A DNA stretch of 58,840 nucleotides from Candidatus Obscuribacterales bacterium (GCA_949127735.1 CASBPX010000007.1:1-58840); one strand, 5' to 3'; counted from the stretch's first letter, positions 33,609 to 43,372 are shown. Numbers and translations are program-made. The notes: generated by a model not told the origin, from the letters alone.

Positions 33609-34445
33609 ATGCAAGAAACAGATCGAATAAAAGTAGCAATAGCCGGTGTTAACGGCCGAATGGGGCGCGCCAGTTTAACACCGTTGCTCACTGATGGTGC
33701 CTTTGAACTGGTCGGCGCTTTTGGTCGACCAGGGGCTAAGTACATTGGCTGTGATATTAGTGAGCTCACCGATGTCACTGCCGATAATAGTCATCTTGGA
33801 CTGCCTGTTTGCCAGTCTTTTGAGGCTATGCTGGAGCTCGGCAAACCTGACGTGATTCTCGATTTTATGATGGCGGATGCCTCTTTTGAGTGCGCTAAGA
33901 AGGCTTTAGATAACGGCATCAGGCCTGTAATCGGTACCTCTGGTTTAAGCAAAGAACATATTCAAGAACTGGCGGTACTGGCCGCGGAAAAAAATCTTGG
34001 TGCCATGGTGATACCAAATTTTTCCATTGGTGCCGTTTTGATGATGGAATTTGCTAGACAAGCCAGCAAATTTTACAGCAATGCTGAAATTGTCGAGATG
34101 CATCACACGAAAAAAGTAGATGCGCCATCAGGCACCGCTATGCACACATTAAGTAAAATGGCTGCCAGCGATAAAAAGTTCAACGTTAACGAAATCAACG
34201 AGCATGAGTTGTTACCTCATGCCCGCGGGGCCGAACACAGCTCTGGCGTCAGAGTTCACTCTTTGCGCTTGCCCGGTTTGATCTCGCATCAAGATGTTAT
34301 TTTTGGCAGTGACGGAGAACTTCTGACTATCCGTCATGACAGCTTTAATACCAACTGCTTCTTAAAAGGCATTGCCCTTTCTGTCAAAGCGGTAATGAAT
34401 ATTTCTGAACTGAAGGTCGGTTTGGAGACCATATTAAAATTATGA
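33609..34445 (+). CDS. dapB: 4-hydroxy-tetrahydrodipicolinate reductase
   Basis: NAD(P)H-dependent reductase of 278 residues, the second committed step of the diaminopimelate/lysine pathway. The N-terminal Rossmann motif is GVNGRMGRASL at 13-23. IGTSGLSKEH near 110 is the loop over the active site, and EMHHTKKVDAPSGTA near 162 carries the catalytic His and Lys. A longer frame reaches 33540, inside dut, but it lacks the right N-terminus. AAGG about eight bases before the ATG at 33609 supports this start. dapA follows in the same transcript after 26 bases. Confidence 0.97.
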   Translation: MQETDRIKVAIAGVNGRMGRASLTPLLTDGAFELVGAFGRPGAKYIGCDISELTDVTADNSHLGLPVCQSFEAMLELGKPDVILDFMMADASFECAKKALDNGIRPVIGTSGLSKEHIQELAVLAAEKNLGAMVIPNFSIGAVLMMEFARQASKFYSNAEIVEMHHTKKVDAPSGTAMHTLSKMAASDKKFNVNEINEHELLPHARGAEHSSGVRVHSLRLPGLISHQDVIFGSDGELLTIRHDSFNTNCFLKGIALSVKAVMNISELKVGLETILKL

Positions 34446-34471
34446 TTCTATGCTTAGTCAGGAGATATTAG

Positions 34472-35401
34472 ATGATTAGCACCGACGCTCGACTGTTTGG
34501 TCGCATGTTAACAGCCATGGTCACCCCTTTTGATGAAGAGTTGAAAATCGATTTCCCTGCCGTAGACGCTATTGTCGAGCATCTGATCGCCACTGGTACC
34601 ACAGCAATTGTGGTTAATGGCACCACCGGCGAGAGCCCAACACTAGATGACCATGAAAAAGAAGATTTGCTCAAAGCTGTGATCGCGGTGAATGACAAAC
34701 GCATAAAAATTATCATGGGCACAGGGTCTAACGTAACCAGCAAGTCTATCAAGGCAACAGAAACTGCAGCAGCTCTTGGTGCCGATGGCGCGCTGGTGGT
34801 GGCACCATACTACAACAAACCCAGTCAGGCCGGTCTGCTTGCTCACTTTGGCGTCATTGCCGACGCCTCAAGCTTGCCGCTTATTGTCTACAATATTCCC
34901 GGCCGCACTGGCATCAATATTGCCGCTGATACTATTATCGCTTTGAGCCAAAGTCACAAGACGATTCACGCCCTCAAAGATTCCACCGGAAATGTCGAGC
35001 AGGCCTCAGACATTGCTGCTGCAGCCAGGGCCGATTTCAATATTTATTCGGGCGATGATAATTTGACCCTGCCGTTTTTGTCTGTTGGTGCCTCTGGTGT
35101 GATTTCGGTGGCCAGCCATGTTATCGGCAAAGAAATCATATCTATGCAGAATGCCTTTTTTGCCGGAAAGCCAGATCAGGCCCGGGCCATTCACTATCAT
35201 TGCATGGCCATGTTTAAGGGCTTGTTCACGGCACCGAATCCGACTTGTGTTAAGTATGCTCTGGCAAAAATGGGGCTCTGTCGGCCACACCTGCGTTTGC
35301 CCCTAATACCGCTAGACAGCGCACAGAAAGCGGCATTAGATGAAGTACTTAAAAATTACAGTTTAGAAAAACGCGAAACAAAAGCATTACAGCCCGGTTA
35401 A
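34472..35401 (+). CDS. dapA: 4-hydroxy-tetrahydrodipicolinate synthase
   Basis: Class I aldolase of 309 residues that condenses pyruvate with aspartate semialdehyde at the entry of the diaminopimelate pathway. The Schiff-base lysine is in HALKDSTGN near residue 168, and the catalytic Tyr in VYNIPGRTG near 139. NGTTGESPTL near 50 is the family start signature, with the Thr-Thr pair of the proton relay. ATG with AGGAG seven bases upstream. It follows dapB and precedes rnj by 39 bases. Length is a little above the usual 290-300 residues because of a C-terminal tail. Confidence 0.97.
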   Translation: MISTDARLFGRMLTAMVTPFDEELKIDFPAVDAIVEHLIATGTTAIVVNGTTGESPTLDDHEKEDLLKAVIAVNDKRIKIIMGTGSNVTSKSIKATETAAALGADGALVVAPYYNKPSQAGLLAHFGVIADASSLPLIVYNIPGRTGINIAADTIIALSQSHKTIHALKDSTGNVEQASDIAAAARADFNIYSGDDNLTLPFLSVGASGVISVASHVIGKEIISMQNAFFAGKPDQARAIHYHCMAMFKGLFTAPNPTCVKYALAKMGLCRPHLRLPLIPLDSAQKAALDEVLKNYSLEKRETKALQPG

Positions 35402-35440
35402 GGCCGGTTGAGGCAAAAGTAAGATGATGAGGATTCCCAG

Positions 35441-37243
35441 GTGACTGACGCAAAACAACTGAATGAAATTAAGCCCGAGTTGAAGCCGACTTCCGCTTTT
35501 TCCACCAGCAAAACCCTTAAAATTATTGCTCTGGGCGGCCTCGGCGAAATCGGCAAGAACACCATGGCCATTTGCTATGGTGAAGACATTATTCTGGTTG
35601 ACGCCGGTTTAGCTTTTCCTTCTGAAGAAATGCTCGGGGTCGATCTGGTCTTACCAGATTTAACTTTCCTGGCTCAAAATCAACAGTATCTGCGTGGTCT
35701 TGCTGTGACCCATGGACATGAAGATCATATCGGCGGCATCCCTTTTTTGCTGCGTGAAGTGACCCTGCCCAGTATTTACGGACCGGCTCTGGCTCTGGGC
35801 TTACTCGAGAAAAAACTCTCTGAGGGTGGTTTGCAAGGACGCACCAGTTTGAAGCAAGTGAAGCCACGACAGCGTGTGCAAATGGGTTGCTTCAATGTGG
35901 AGTTTATTCGCTGCACCCATTCTATTGCTGACGCTTTTTCGCTTGTGATACGAACACCCGTGGGAGTTCTTCTTCATACGGGCGATTTCAAGTTCGACTT
36001 CACTCCTGTTGATGGAGAACAGTCTGATATTGCCAGTATCGCTGCTGCCAGCGAAGAGGGCATTTTACTTTTAATGAGTGACAGCACCAATTCTGAGCGG
36101 GAAGGTTTCACACCATCTGAGCGCACAGTTTGGGCAAAAATCAACGAATCGTTTGCCAATGCTAAGGGTCGCATCATAGTCACCACTTTTGCCAGCAATG
36201 TGAATCGCGTCAAACAAGTTTTGCAAGCCGCCATGAATTATGATCGCAAAGTAGCAGTGTTAGGCCGTTCTATGCTTACTTTCGCTGGTATTGCCCGTGA
36301 GCTTGGTTATATGTCTTATCCAGACGGTTTGCTTGTGCCTGTTGATCAAGTCAATCAGCTGCCGAAAGATAAAGTGGTAATTCTTACCACCGGCAGTCAA
36401 GGCGAACCGATGTCGGCTTTAACGCGCATCGCCAACGACGAGCACCGTGCCATCAAGATCAATGCTGGAGACACCGTGATTATTTCGGCCACTCCCATTC
36501 CTGGAAATGAGCGCTCTGTAGCCAATACTATTAATGCTCTATGTGTTCGTGGTGCCAAAGTAATTTACGGTCGTGATGCTGGTGTTCATGTCAGTGGACA
36601 CGGCTGTCAGGAAGAACAAAAGCTCATGATCAACTTGTGCAAACCTAAATTTTTCATGCCGGTGCACGGCGAATATCGCATGCTTGTTCGTCACGGCGAA
36701 CTAGCTGTTGAGTGCGGTGTGCCTGAAGAAAACGTCTTCGTTATGGACAATGGAGAAGTGCTCGAATTAACGGCCGATGCCGGTAAAATGTCTGGTACTG
36801 TCGATTCAGGAATACTTCTCATTGACTTTAACCGTGATTTCTTTATTGACGAAGAAATCGTGGCTGAACGGCAAAGACTGGCTGATGACGGCCTTGTAGT
36901 TATTGCCGTGACTATTGATCAGTCAGGCAAAATTGTAGGCGGCCCTGATGTTACCTTGCGTGGTGTGATTTTGCCCCGTGGAATACCAGTGGAAGATTTT
37001 GTTCAGGAATTGAAAAACAGCATTGAGTCCATTGTGGCTACAGCAAGTGCTGGCCGGGCTATCAGCCCAGATGAAGTGCGTTCGCTTCTGATGGAAAAAC
37101 TCGAATATCAGTTTGCCCGCGATTTAAAGTCTAATCCGCTCTTGCAAGTTTTGGCCATGCGTTCGGCAAAATCAGCTGAGCAAAATCAATCATCAACTGG
37201 AGACTTTAAAACTGAGCGCAAATTGCCGAAAACTTCCAAATAG
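35441..37243 (+). CDS. rnj: Ribonuclease J
   Basis: Metallo-beta-lactamase/beta-CASP ribonuclease of 600 residues with 5'-3' exonuclease and endonuclease activity in mRNA turnover and rRNA maturation. The N-terminal signature is LGGLGEIGKN near 32, and the zinc motif THGHEDHIGG is near 90-99. The beta-CASP part includes HTGDFKFDF near 175 and STGSQGEPMSAL-like TTGSQGEPMSAL near 318, and SGHGCQEEQK near 385. The C-terminal domain of about 130 residues ends in a polar tail. The gene starts with GTG, with GAGG nine bases before. It closes the dap block as in Firmicutes. Confidence 0.95.
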   Translation: MTDAKQLNEIKPELKPTSAFSTSKTLKIIALGGLGEIGKNTMAICYGEDIILVDAGLAFPSEEMLGVDLVLPDLTFLAQNQQYLRGLAVTHGHEDHIGGIPFLLREVTLPSIYGPALALGLLEKKLSEGGLQGRTSLKQVKPRQRVQMGCFNVEFIRCTHSIADAFSLVIRTPVGVLLHTGDFKFDFTPVDGEQSDIASIAAASEEGILLLMSDSTNSEREGFTPSERTVWAKINESFANAKGRIIVTTFASNVNRVKQVLQAAMNYDRKVAVLGRSMLTFAGIARELGYMSYPDGLLVPVDQVNQLPKDKVVILTTGSQGEPMSALTRIANDEHRAIKINAGDTVIISATPIPGNERSVANTINALCVRGAKVIYGRDAGVHVSGHGCQEEQKLMINLCKPKFFMPVHGEYRMLVRHGELAVECGVPEENVFVMDNGEVLELTADAGKMSGTVDSGILLIDFNRDFFIDEEIVAERQRLADDGLVVIAVTIDQSGKIVGGPDVTLRGVILPRGIPVEDFVQELKNSIESIVATASAGRAISPDEVRSLLMEKLEYQFARDLKSNPLLQVLAMRSAKSAEQNQSSTGDFKTERKLPKTSK

Positions 37244-37273
37244 TAGACTGAAATAGTAGACGTTAAGTGATTT

Positions 37274-38326
37274 ATGACCTGGCGCGAATTAACTGCCGAG
37301 GAACTCAATAGCCTGAAAAAGGTGGCTATTATTGACGTTCGCTCCCCCTGTGAGTTCGCTGTTGAACATATTCCTCAAGCAGTAAACGTTCCTCTGTTTA
37401 CAGATCAAGAACGCCAAATTATTGGCACCATTTATGCCAAAGAAGGTGAATCGGTGGCCCGGCGCAAAGCACTGGTGATGGTGGCGCCCAAAATTCCACA
37501 GTTGCTTGATGCGATTCTCAGTCACAGAGCAGGAGGTGTGCCACTTGTGGTGCACTGCTGGCGTGGTGGATTAAGAAGTGAAGCGGTGGCCAGTTGTCTG
37601 AGCATAATTGGAGTTGATTGCTGGCGTTTAACCGGTGGGTTCAAAGCCTGGCGCAAGGAGTTGCTCAATGAATTTCAAGATGATCAGTATGCATTTTCGA
37701 TGGTGGTGCTCCATGGGCATACCGGCGTAGGCAAAACCGAAATTTTACGTCAGTTAAGTCGCCTTGGTCATTCTGTATTAGATCTTGAGCAGCTGGCCAA
37801 TCATCGCGGCTCCGTATTTGGAGCTCTTAAACTTGGTAGTCAACCGACACAGAAAAATTTTGATGCCATGGTCTGGCAAGCGGTGCGGTCTTTTCCTCCA
37901 GGTGTGGTTTTTGTAGAAGCGGAAGGCAAAAAAGTAGGAAAGCTGTCGCTGCCCCTTTTTGTTTACTCGCGCATAGAGAAGGCTGCCCGTGTGCTTGTGG
38001 AAGGCAGTCTTGATGCCCGAGTGAAGCGTATTATTAGCGATTATACAGAAGTTAATTTTTTACCGGCGGAGAGTAGGCAATCTGCTTTGCAGTCACTGGA
38101 AGCGATAAAGGGCAGACTTGGCGGCGAAAACCTGCTTGAAATTAAGCGTTTGCTTGCACTTGATGATTTCTATAATGTGGTGGCAACCTTATTGAAAGAA
38201 TATTACGACCCCATGTATGCCCGCGGTATCGCTAAATATGAGCCCTATGAGCTGACTGTTTCAGGCGATGATGCGGCTTTCGCGGCGCACGCGATCGCAG
38301 CAAAATTTCTTGCTGCTGCACCATAG
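37274..38326 (+). CDS. mnmH: tRNA 2-selenouridine synthase
   Basis: Enzyme of 350 residues that replaces sulfur with selenium at the wobble uridine of selected tRNAs, using selenophosphate via a geranylated intermediate. The N-terminal rhodanese domain has its catalytic Cys95 in HCWRGG at 94-99, and the P-loop GHTGVGKT at 148-155 starts the ATPase-like half. The first part, IDVRSPCEFAVEHIPQA near 20-36, is typical rhodanese. Its presence implies that the organism makes selenophosphate (SelD). It follows rnj by 30 bases in the same direction and is convergent with the TerD-domain gene. Confidence 0.93.
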   Translation: MTWRELTAEELNSLKKVAIIDVRSPCEFAVEHIPQAVNVPLFTDQERQIIGTIYAKEGESVARRKALVMVAPKIPQLLDAILSHRAGGVPLVVHCWRGGLRSEAVASCLSIIGVDCWRLTGGFKAWRKELLNEFQDDQYAFSMVVLHGHTGVGKTEILRQLSRLGHSVLDLEQLANHRGSVFGALKLGSQPTQKNFDAMVWQAVRSFPPGVVFVEAEGKKVGKLSLPLFVYSRIEKAARVLVEGSLDARVKRIISDYTEVNFLPAESRQSALQSLEAIKGRLGGENLLEIKRLLALDDFYNVVATLLKEYYDPMYARGIAKYEPYELTVSGDDAAFAAHAIAAKFLAAAP

Positions 38327-38335
38327 TTTCAAATT

Positions 38336-40438
38336 TCAAGTACGCAAAAATTCACTCGCTATTTTTGGCAGATCAAAAGGAGTTCCGCTTGTCACAGAAA
38401 ATACGGTCTCTGCCTCTGCCTTGTCGTCTACCACCTGTCCGCGCGCTTCTGCGTGAAGTTTGAGCAAATCGTATAGGTTGGCCTTGCTTAATTGCACCAT
38501 CGACTTCAACATCAGTTGAATACCCCAAAGATTAGCGGCCACCGTGTTGTACCAGAAAGGCCATTTTGTCAGGGCAATATCTGCCCAGATTACATCTCCT
38601 TTTTCCAGGTCGAAAAGTGCAGGGATGGCAATTTTTGTATTGGCACCGACGTCAAGTTTATCCTGAACCGTTTTAGGTTCGTAAATTTCTCCTGATGCCG
38701 CCAGTTTTCTGCTCATCCATCCAGCAAAACATTCAGGCAAATCGCAATAGGGCTGATTGGTATAGCTCTTAAGTGCCATGACCACGTAACGAACGCCGCG
38801 CTGTAAACACTTCTCTTGCGAGATGTCGATAAATTCGCTGGCACCTTCGGGCGCGTCGACAATGTCTCCGCTATGGTGACCGCCGAAGTTTTTCAGATTG
38901 TAATAAGTGATGGCATCAAGAAAACAAAAATCTTTGTCGAAGAGCACCGCTGAGAGATCGAGGTCAGTGCGCTCAAGGCCATTTTTCCACCAGATAAAAA
39001 AGCGCAATGTGTCTGCCTTCGGCAGTGGCAGCCGGCTTCCGCGAGTTACGGTGCGCAATGATTTCGCGGCGGATCTTTGAGAAAAAGGCACCAGATAATT
39101 CTTCAATTCAGGGTCGATATAACACTTGCCCAGAGGAGCCAGCTGGGAAAATCTTTGCTTCAAAGTTTGAGTACAAATTGTCTTTACCGACTGACAAACT
39201 GCCGAGTGCAGCTCAGGAAGAGAATTAGCCACTGCCTGCGCTTTTGCAATTTGTCCTTTAGGCAAAAAGACTCGCAGTTCTTGAACAGAATTGCGACAAG
39301 CAAAATGATGCATGACTTGCAAAAGTACAGGGGTAGAAACTTTTACCGCGACTTCGCCAAACGATCTGAGCACCGAGTCAGTAGTCTTTTTGTCCAGGCG
39401 AAGCAAATGGTCTAGCCTGCGGGCAAAATCTCCCGGGCGCGACTTGACCAGGCCTATGACCTGGTTTGCGTCTTTACTCTCCAAGGCCTTTTCCACTCGA
39501 CCATTGAAAGTATCCACGACCGTATTATTGCGCAGTATATGAAACGACTGCGCTGCATTGGCGTAACGCTTTTTATACTCACCAGGATGTAGCCTTTCTC
39601 CCAGGCGAATCCAGCGGCCTTTCCATCTGATCATGTCTTCGGCCATATTATTTTGGCCATCGAGAATTGACAGCAAAACTTTGCGTTCAGAGCGTTTGAA
39701 CTGGCGAAATTTTACAGGCTCGGCCAGTGATACGTCGCCGTTGCTCATCGCCACTGCCAGACGCAACACATCTGTGGCGGTATTGCACAGGAGCGGTATG
39801 CGCTCAGTGATGGTCGTAAATTCGATTAAACTGGCGCACAGCCTGGCCTTAACTTCACGATTAGGTACTTCGGCCGGCAACATTGGTCCTATAGCGTTAC
39901 CGTAATGACGCACGAACCAGACCAGATCTTCCTGGTCTTGCGATGAAATCGATGTGTTGGCAGTCGACAGCTGCGTGAATATGTCATCGAACTCTTCGCG
40001 CAGGCCCAAGTTGAGAGGCTTGAGCTTGCCTTCATTGAGTGAAGGCCGGGGCTGTTTTTGACTTGCCGGTAAAAGATGGCCGTCCCTCCAGTAATGCAAA
40101 AGTGCATTCCAAAAAAGCTGAGCATCGCTCATATTCATTACTTGTTCAGGAAAATTCGGATACATCGGCTTAAAGTCCCGATCAGCCCCGACTGCCTTGT
40201 GCAGTGACTGCATCACATCATTATTGACTGTGGTCAGGTCGGCCAGAGACAAAGTTGAACAAGCTTTGATCAAGTCTTCAGAAGGGGTGTAGCCCACAGA
40301 TTCTAGATTTTTAACAAATGATGCCAACTCAGTGTTTTCTACCGCTCTTGAAGAAGCTGGAAAATCTATCAGCACCTTCTGGCAGCGCCGCACGCAAATT
40401 TCGTTGTCCGATTCAATTGTGTTGATTTCGACAGCCAT
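38336..40438 (-). CDS. Large protein with a C-terminal TerD-like domain
   Basis: Protein of 700 residues without signal peptide or membrane helix. The last third (about 455-670) matches TerD-fold proteins in motif order: RGSRLPLPKADTLRFF, then RTDLDLSAVLFD near 490, then ITYYNLKN, HHSGD, FIDIS and a final strand. TerD domains bind Ca2+ and take part in tellurite, phage and stress responses. Residues 1-450 are mostly helical and I do not recognise them. No TerB, TerC or other ter gene is nearby. The gene is convergent with mnmH. The TerD assignment is made from motif order only. Confidence 0.75.
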   Translation of the reverse strand: MAVEINTIESDNEICVRRCQKVLIDFPASSRAVENTELASFVKNLESVGYTPSEDLIKACSTLSLADLTTVNNDVMQSLHKAVGADRDFKPMYPNFPEQVMNMSDAQLFWNALLHYWRDGHLLPASQKQPRPSLNEGKLKPLNLGLREEFDDIFTQLSTANTSISSQDQEDLVWFVRHYGNAIGPMLPAEVPNREVKARLCASLIEFTTITERIPLLCNTATDVLRLAVAMSNGDVSLAEPVKFRQFKRSERKVLLSILDGQNNMAEDMIRWKGRWIRLGERLHPGEYKKRYANAAQSFHILRNNTVVDTFNGRVEKALESKDANQVIGLVKSRPGDFARRLDHLLRLDKKTTDSVLRSFGEVAVKVSTPVLLQVMHHFACRNSVQELRVFLPKGQIAKAQAVANSLPELHSAVCQSVKTICTQTLKQRFSQLAPLGKCYIDPELKNYLVPFSQRSAAKSLRTVTRGSRLPLPKADTLRFFIWWKNGLERTDLDLSAVLFDKDFCFLDAITYYNLKNFGGHHSGDIVDAPEGASEFIDISQEKCLQRGVRYVVMALKSYTNQPYCDLPECFAGWMSRKLAASGEIYEPKTVQDKLDVGANTKIAIPALFDLEKGDVIWADIALTKWPFWYNTVAANLWGIQLMLKSMVQLSKANLYDLLKLHAEARGQVVDDKAEAETVFSVTSGTPFDLPKIASEFLRT

Positions 40439-40578
40439 ATTTTCAAATCAAAAGAGGTGTTGCGGAGAGCGGTGACTCTAAAAGGATGAAAAGAAGGAAG
40501 AACCACCATAGCCGCAACATATATAACTATAGCTATAAGTGATGTCCGTGATCAATCAACTTCTTGATGCGCGGCTGA

Positions 40579-41631
40579 CTACCGGATCTGCTGCAGCTCA
40601 TAAAGATTGCCGGCCAAACTAATTCTCGGCGGAGATTTAGAATTGCGGCTATCTAAATATTGAGGGAAAGCAGTGCAGTAGAAAATCTCGCCGTTTTCAA
40701 ATTTGATTTGCAAGTCGTTGCCTGCCAGAAGATATCGGCCGCTTTTTTTGCCGTCGCCAACATAAATAACGCTATTGTCGTCTGCAAATACATAACTTTC
40801 TGGATGGAGAACCGATTTTCCGTTCACTAGTTTTACGCTCTGGCGCAAATAGGTGCCTGAAAGGGTCGAATGGATAAATTCGGGAGATTTATCAGCCACC
40901 AGGCCGTTAAGCTCAATGTTTAGACCTTTACGCTTGATACTCCAGGTGGTGGCTGGCATTGTTTGGGCTTGACTGCCCCACTTGAAAATGATGGTATCGC
41001 CATCGATGCCGTAGGTGCCACACAAATTGGCATTGGTGGCTGATGCTTTTTGCCAGTCGAGATGTGATGGGCCTTCTGGTGGTATGCCGTGATAGACACG
41101 CCCATCAGGATAAAAATAGAACTGCTCTTCTTTGCAAATTAGCTTCTTTCCTTCAAATGACTGGCCAAAACGTGTGAAAAGGCCGCTCAATACTTTGGCG
41201 CGCTCACCGGCTCTGGCATTGCCTTGCAATTTGACTATTCTAGATTTTGTACCGGCGGCATTATTCTCCACGTCCGTCGTAGATGTAGGTGCAGAAGCAG
41301 GTGCAGTGCTAGTTTCAGATACATTGACTTTGTCAGCAGGAAAAATTGCCTTTATCTGCCTCAGCGAAACTTTGCGCTGCTCACCGCCTTTATATTGAAA
41401 AGAGGGCAGCATTTGCACTATGGCCTTCCCTTTAATGACCGACACCACCTCGGCCGGCAGCGGAATTGGGGTGCCTTCATCAGAAACCACGGTAACGCGA
41501 TCGCCTGCTTGAGGTAAGACTTTCATGGCTGATTGTCTGGCCGCGACATGGTGACAAAATAATATGCAAGTCATCATGCTGGTAAGTAGAGCCAGCGCAA
41601 CTTTGACTATGGACGATTTTTTGCTAGTCAA
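40579..41631 (-). CDS. Secreted or periplasmic protein of unknown function
   Basis: Protein of 350 residues. Residues 1-31 form a signal peptide (basic N-terminus, hydrophobic ALALLTSMMTCILFC, then AARQSA). Residues 40-100 contain a small beta-rich SH3-like segment (GDRVTVVSDEG, VVSVIKGKAIVQML). A Thr/Ala/Ser-rich linker at 105-130 leads to a beta-rich C-terminal domain with repeated short strands (EEQFYFYPDGRVYHG, GTYGIDGDTIIFKWG, then SYVFADDNSVIYVG). I recognise no family. It lies downstream of sepF on the same strand across 244 bases with a hairpin. Confidence 0.75.
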   Translation of the reverse strand: MTSKKSSIVKVALALLTSMMTCILFCHHVAARQSAMKVLPQAGDRVTVVSDEGTPIPLPAEVVSVIKGKAIVQMLPSFQYKGGEQRKVSLRQIKAIFPADKVNVSETSTAPASAPTSTTDVENNAAGTKSRIVKLQGNARAGERAKVLSGLFTRFGQSFEGKKLICKEEQFYFYPDGRVYHGIPPEGPSHLDWQKASATNANLCGTYGIDGDTIIFKWGSQAQTMPATTWSIKRKGLNIELNGLVADKSPEFIHSTLSGTYLRQSVKLVNGKSVLHPESYVFADDNSVIYVGDGKKSGRYLLAGNDLQIKFENGEIFYCTAFPQYLDSRNSKSPPRISLAGNLYELQQIR

Positions 41632-41684
41632 AAGTTGTCTCCAGCTGCATCAGGACGCCATCAAATTTTAAGCCATAAAGAGAA

Positions 41685-41711
41685 CTTCCCCCTCGTCGAA
41701 CAAGGGGGAAG
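41685..41711 (-). terminator. GC-rich hairpin between sepF and the secreted protein gene
   Basis: CTTCCCCCT (41685-41693) and AGGGGGAAG (41703-41711) form a perfect 9-bp stem with a 9-base loop. Read on the minus strand it is followed by TTCTCTTTA, a loose T-rich end. It lies after sepF and before the secreted protein, so a terminator or attenuator is likely. Confidence 0.5.
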
Positions 41712-41875
41712 ACATGTTGTGGTGGATTAGGTAAGGAGGACTCAGCACCTGACGGGCTTTGCCGCATGTACTTTGTATTTCAATAATACCAGTGCCCGTT
41801 AGCCATGGCTGTTAAAAAACTTGAAGCAGAACTTGCCAAAGGCCGCAGGATTCTACTATAAGATTTCTTTAACGG

Positions 41876-42436
41876 TCAGGAGTTTGTCCAGGGAGAACTT
41901 GGAGTGGTTGTCCCTTGGCTACCTCTACCAGGATAGAGAAAGTCTAGAGCGCCCAGACCGAGATCTGTACTCAAAGCTTCTACTGGTGTGGGCTGCCCGG
42001 CCAACGTATCGCCATAAGGCACGTAAGGTGTCTCGACGACGGCTTTGGCCGGCGGCGTAATGCGTATATTGCTAGGGCAGAAGACATAAACCTGCTCGCT
42101 TAACTTATGAAAATCGCCATCTAATGCAGCGGAGGCACCAGCTACGAAATCAACCAATCGGCTGGCATCGAGTTTTTTCATGTTTTCGAGAGAAATTGTG
42201 GTGGCAGCGCGAGAGCGCAAGCATTCAACAATTTCTAGAGCTTCTTCAAACGAAACCGGTGTGAAAATTGAAATCTGTGTGCCTAATCTGGTTGGAGCGT
42301 TCTGGCGAACTGAACCTAGTGCCATCATGCGACGATCTTGCAAAGCAGGGAAAAGATCAATTTCTTTTTTACCTGATCTGGTCTCGTTAGCAAATATAGG
42401 TTTGTCCTGTGGGCTGTCTCTGTAGTCGTCAACCAT
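41876..42436 (-). CDS. sepF: Cell division protein SepF
   Basis: Protein of 186 residues that links FtsZ to the membrane and aligns the Z ring. The SepF core spans about 52-125: SIFTPVSFEEALEIVECLRS, then LENMKKLDASRLVDFVAGA, then VYVFCPSNIRI. The first 50 residues are polar and should contain the membrane-binding amphipathic part only weakly. The C-terminal 60 residues are a Pro/Thr/Ser-rich tail, longer than in Bacillus. It is 173 bases downstream of ispD. FtsZ is not in the window. Confidence 0.92.
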   Translation of the reverse strand: MVDDYRDSPQDKPIFANETRSGKKEIDLFPALQDRRMMALGSVRQNAPTRLGTQISIFTPVSFEEALEIVECLRSRAATTISLENMKKLDASRLVDFVAGASAALDGDFHKLSEQVYVFCPSNIRITPPAKAVVETPYVPYGDTLAGQPTPVEALSTDLGLGALDFLYPGRGSQGTTTPSSPWTNS

Positions 42437-42609
42437 GGCTTTCCCTTTTTTATGCTTGGAAATAATACTGAATTTGAAAATAAATATTGAATTGAAACAA
42501 TTTTAGTCGTTTCCCAGGATTGCGCAAGAGGCACCACAACTGGTGACAACGGTTTAGAAAAGCATTTTGATATTATCTATATATGCACCAGATGTGGTTT
42601 CAAGGACAT

Positions 42610-43368
42610 TTAAGGGCATTGACTAAGAAACAGTGGTGCAAGAAGCTCACAGGCTCTTAAGTCATCCAGTACAGTGACCTTTATATTGTTGGTTGAGCCC
42701 TCGAAAATCACTACTTCATGGCCGAAATGCTCGAGTATTGCCGCATCATCGGTGACACCAAGGCCAGATTGCCGGGCCAGACGGTGACAATCGATAAGTA
42801 GGTCAAAAGGTGCAGCCTGTGGCGTTTGCACTGCGTAGAGATTCTCTCTGTTAATTGTCTGGCAAATTTTTTCATGCTCTACCAATTTAATGGTGTCCGA
42901 AACTGGAGTGGCGACTGTGCAGGCACCTAGGGTGGTGACAGTAGTGATGGCGTCATTGATGGTTTTGTCTGAAACAAATGGCCTGGCAGCATCATGCACC
43001 ACCACAAAATCAGGCTTGCCAAGTTCGGCAAGTTTCTCCAGCGCCAGACTAACCGACTCTTGTCTACTGCCACCGCCGGCGATAACTGTAATTGAGCCAG
43101 GCAAAAGGCGAGTTATCTCTGTCTGAATTTCATCGACATAACGAGCCGGACTGGTGACGACTATGTCTTTGAATGCCCCGGAGTGATATAGCCTGGATAG
43201 CGACCATATATACAGTCTATATCCATTAAGAGGTAAAAATTGCTTAGGCACGGTTTGACTGTTAGCCTGGCCACCAAACCTGGTGCCAGCTCCACCGGCG
43301 ACGAGAACGGCGCTGACAGATCTATTTGACTGACCTTGGGCCAGATCGTTCTGACTGACTTCTGGCAT
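42610..43368 (-). CDS. ispD: 2-C-methyl-D-erythritol 4-phosphate cytidylyltransferase
   Basis: Third enzyme of the MEP isoprenoid pathway, 252 residues, transferring CMP from CTP to methylerythritol phosphate. AVLVAGGAGTRFGG near 20-33 is the CTP-binding glycine loop, VPKQFLPLNG near 44 is the nucleotide and Lys region, and VVVHDAARPFVSD near 127 is the substrate loop. VTDDAAILEHFG near 208 is the final conserved block. It begins four bases after the scpB stop, so it is in the smc-scpA-scpB-ispD transcript. Isoprenoids made here would feed the undecaprenyl carrier and quinones. Confidence 0.96.
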   Translation of the reverse strand: MPEVSQNDLAQGQSNRSVSAVLVAGGAGTRFGGQANSQTVPKQFLPLNGYRLYIWSLSRLYHSGAFKDIVVTSPARYVDEIQTEITRLLPGSITVIAGGGSRQESVSLALEKLAELGKPDFVVVHDAARPFVSDKTINDAITTVTTLGACTVATPVSDTIKLVEHEKICQTINRENLYAVQTPQAAPFDLLIDCHRLARQSGLGVTDDAAILEHFGHEVVIFEGSTNNIKVTVLDDLRACELLAPLFLSQCP

Positions 43369-43372
43369 TCAC

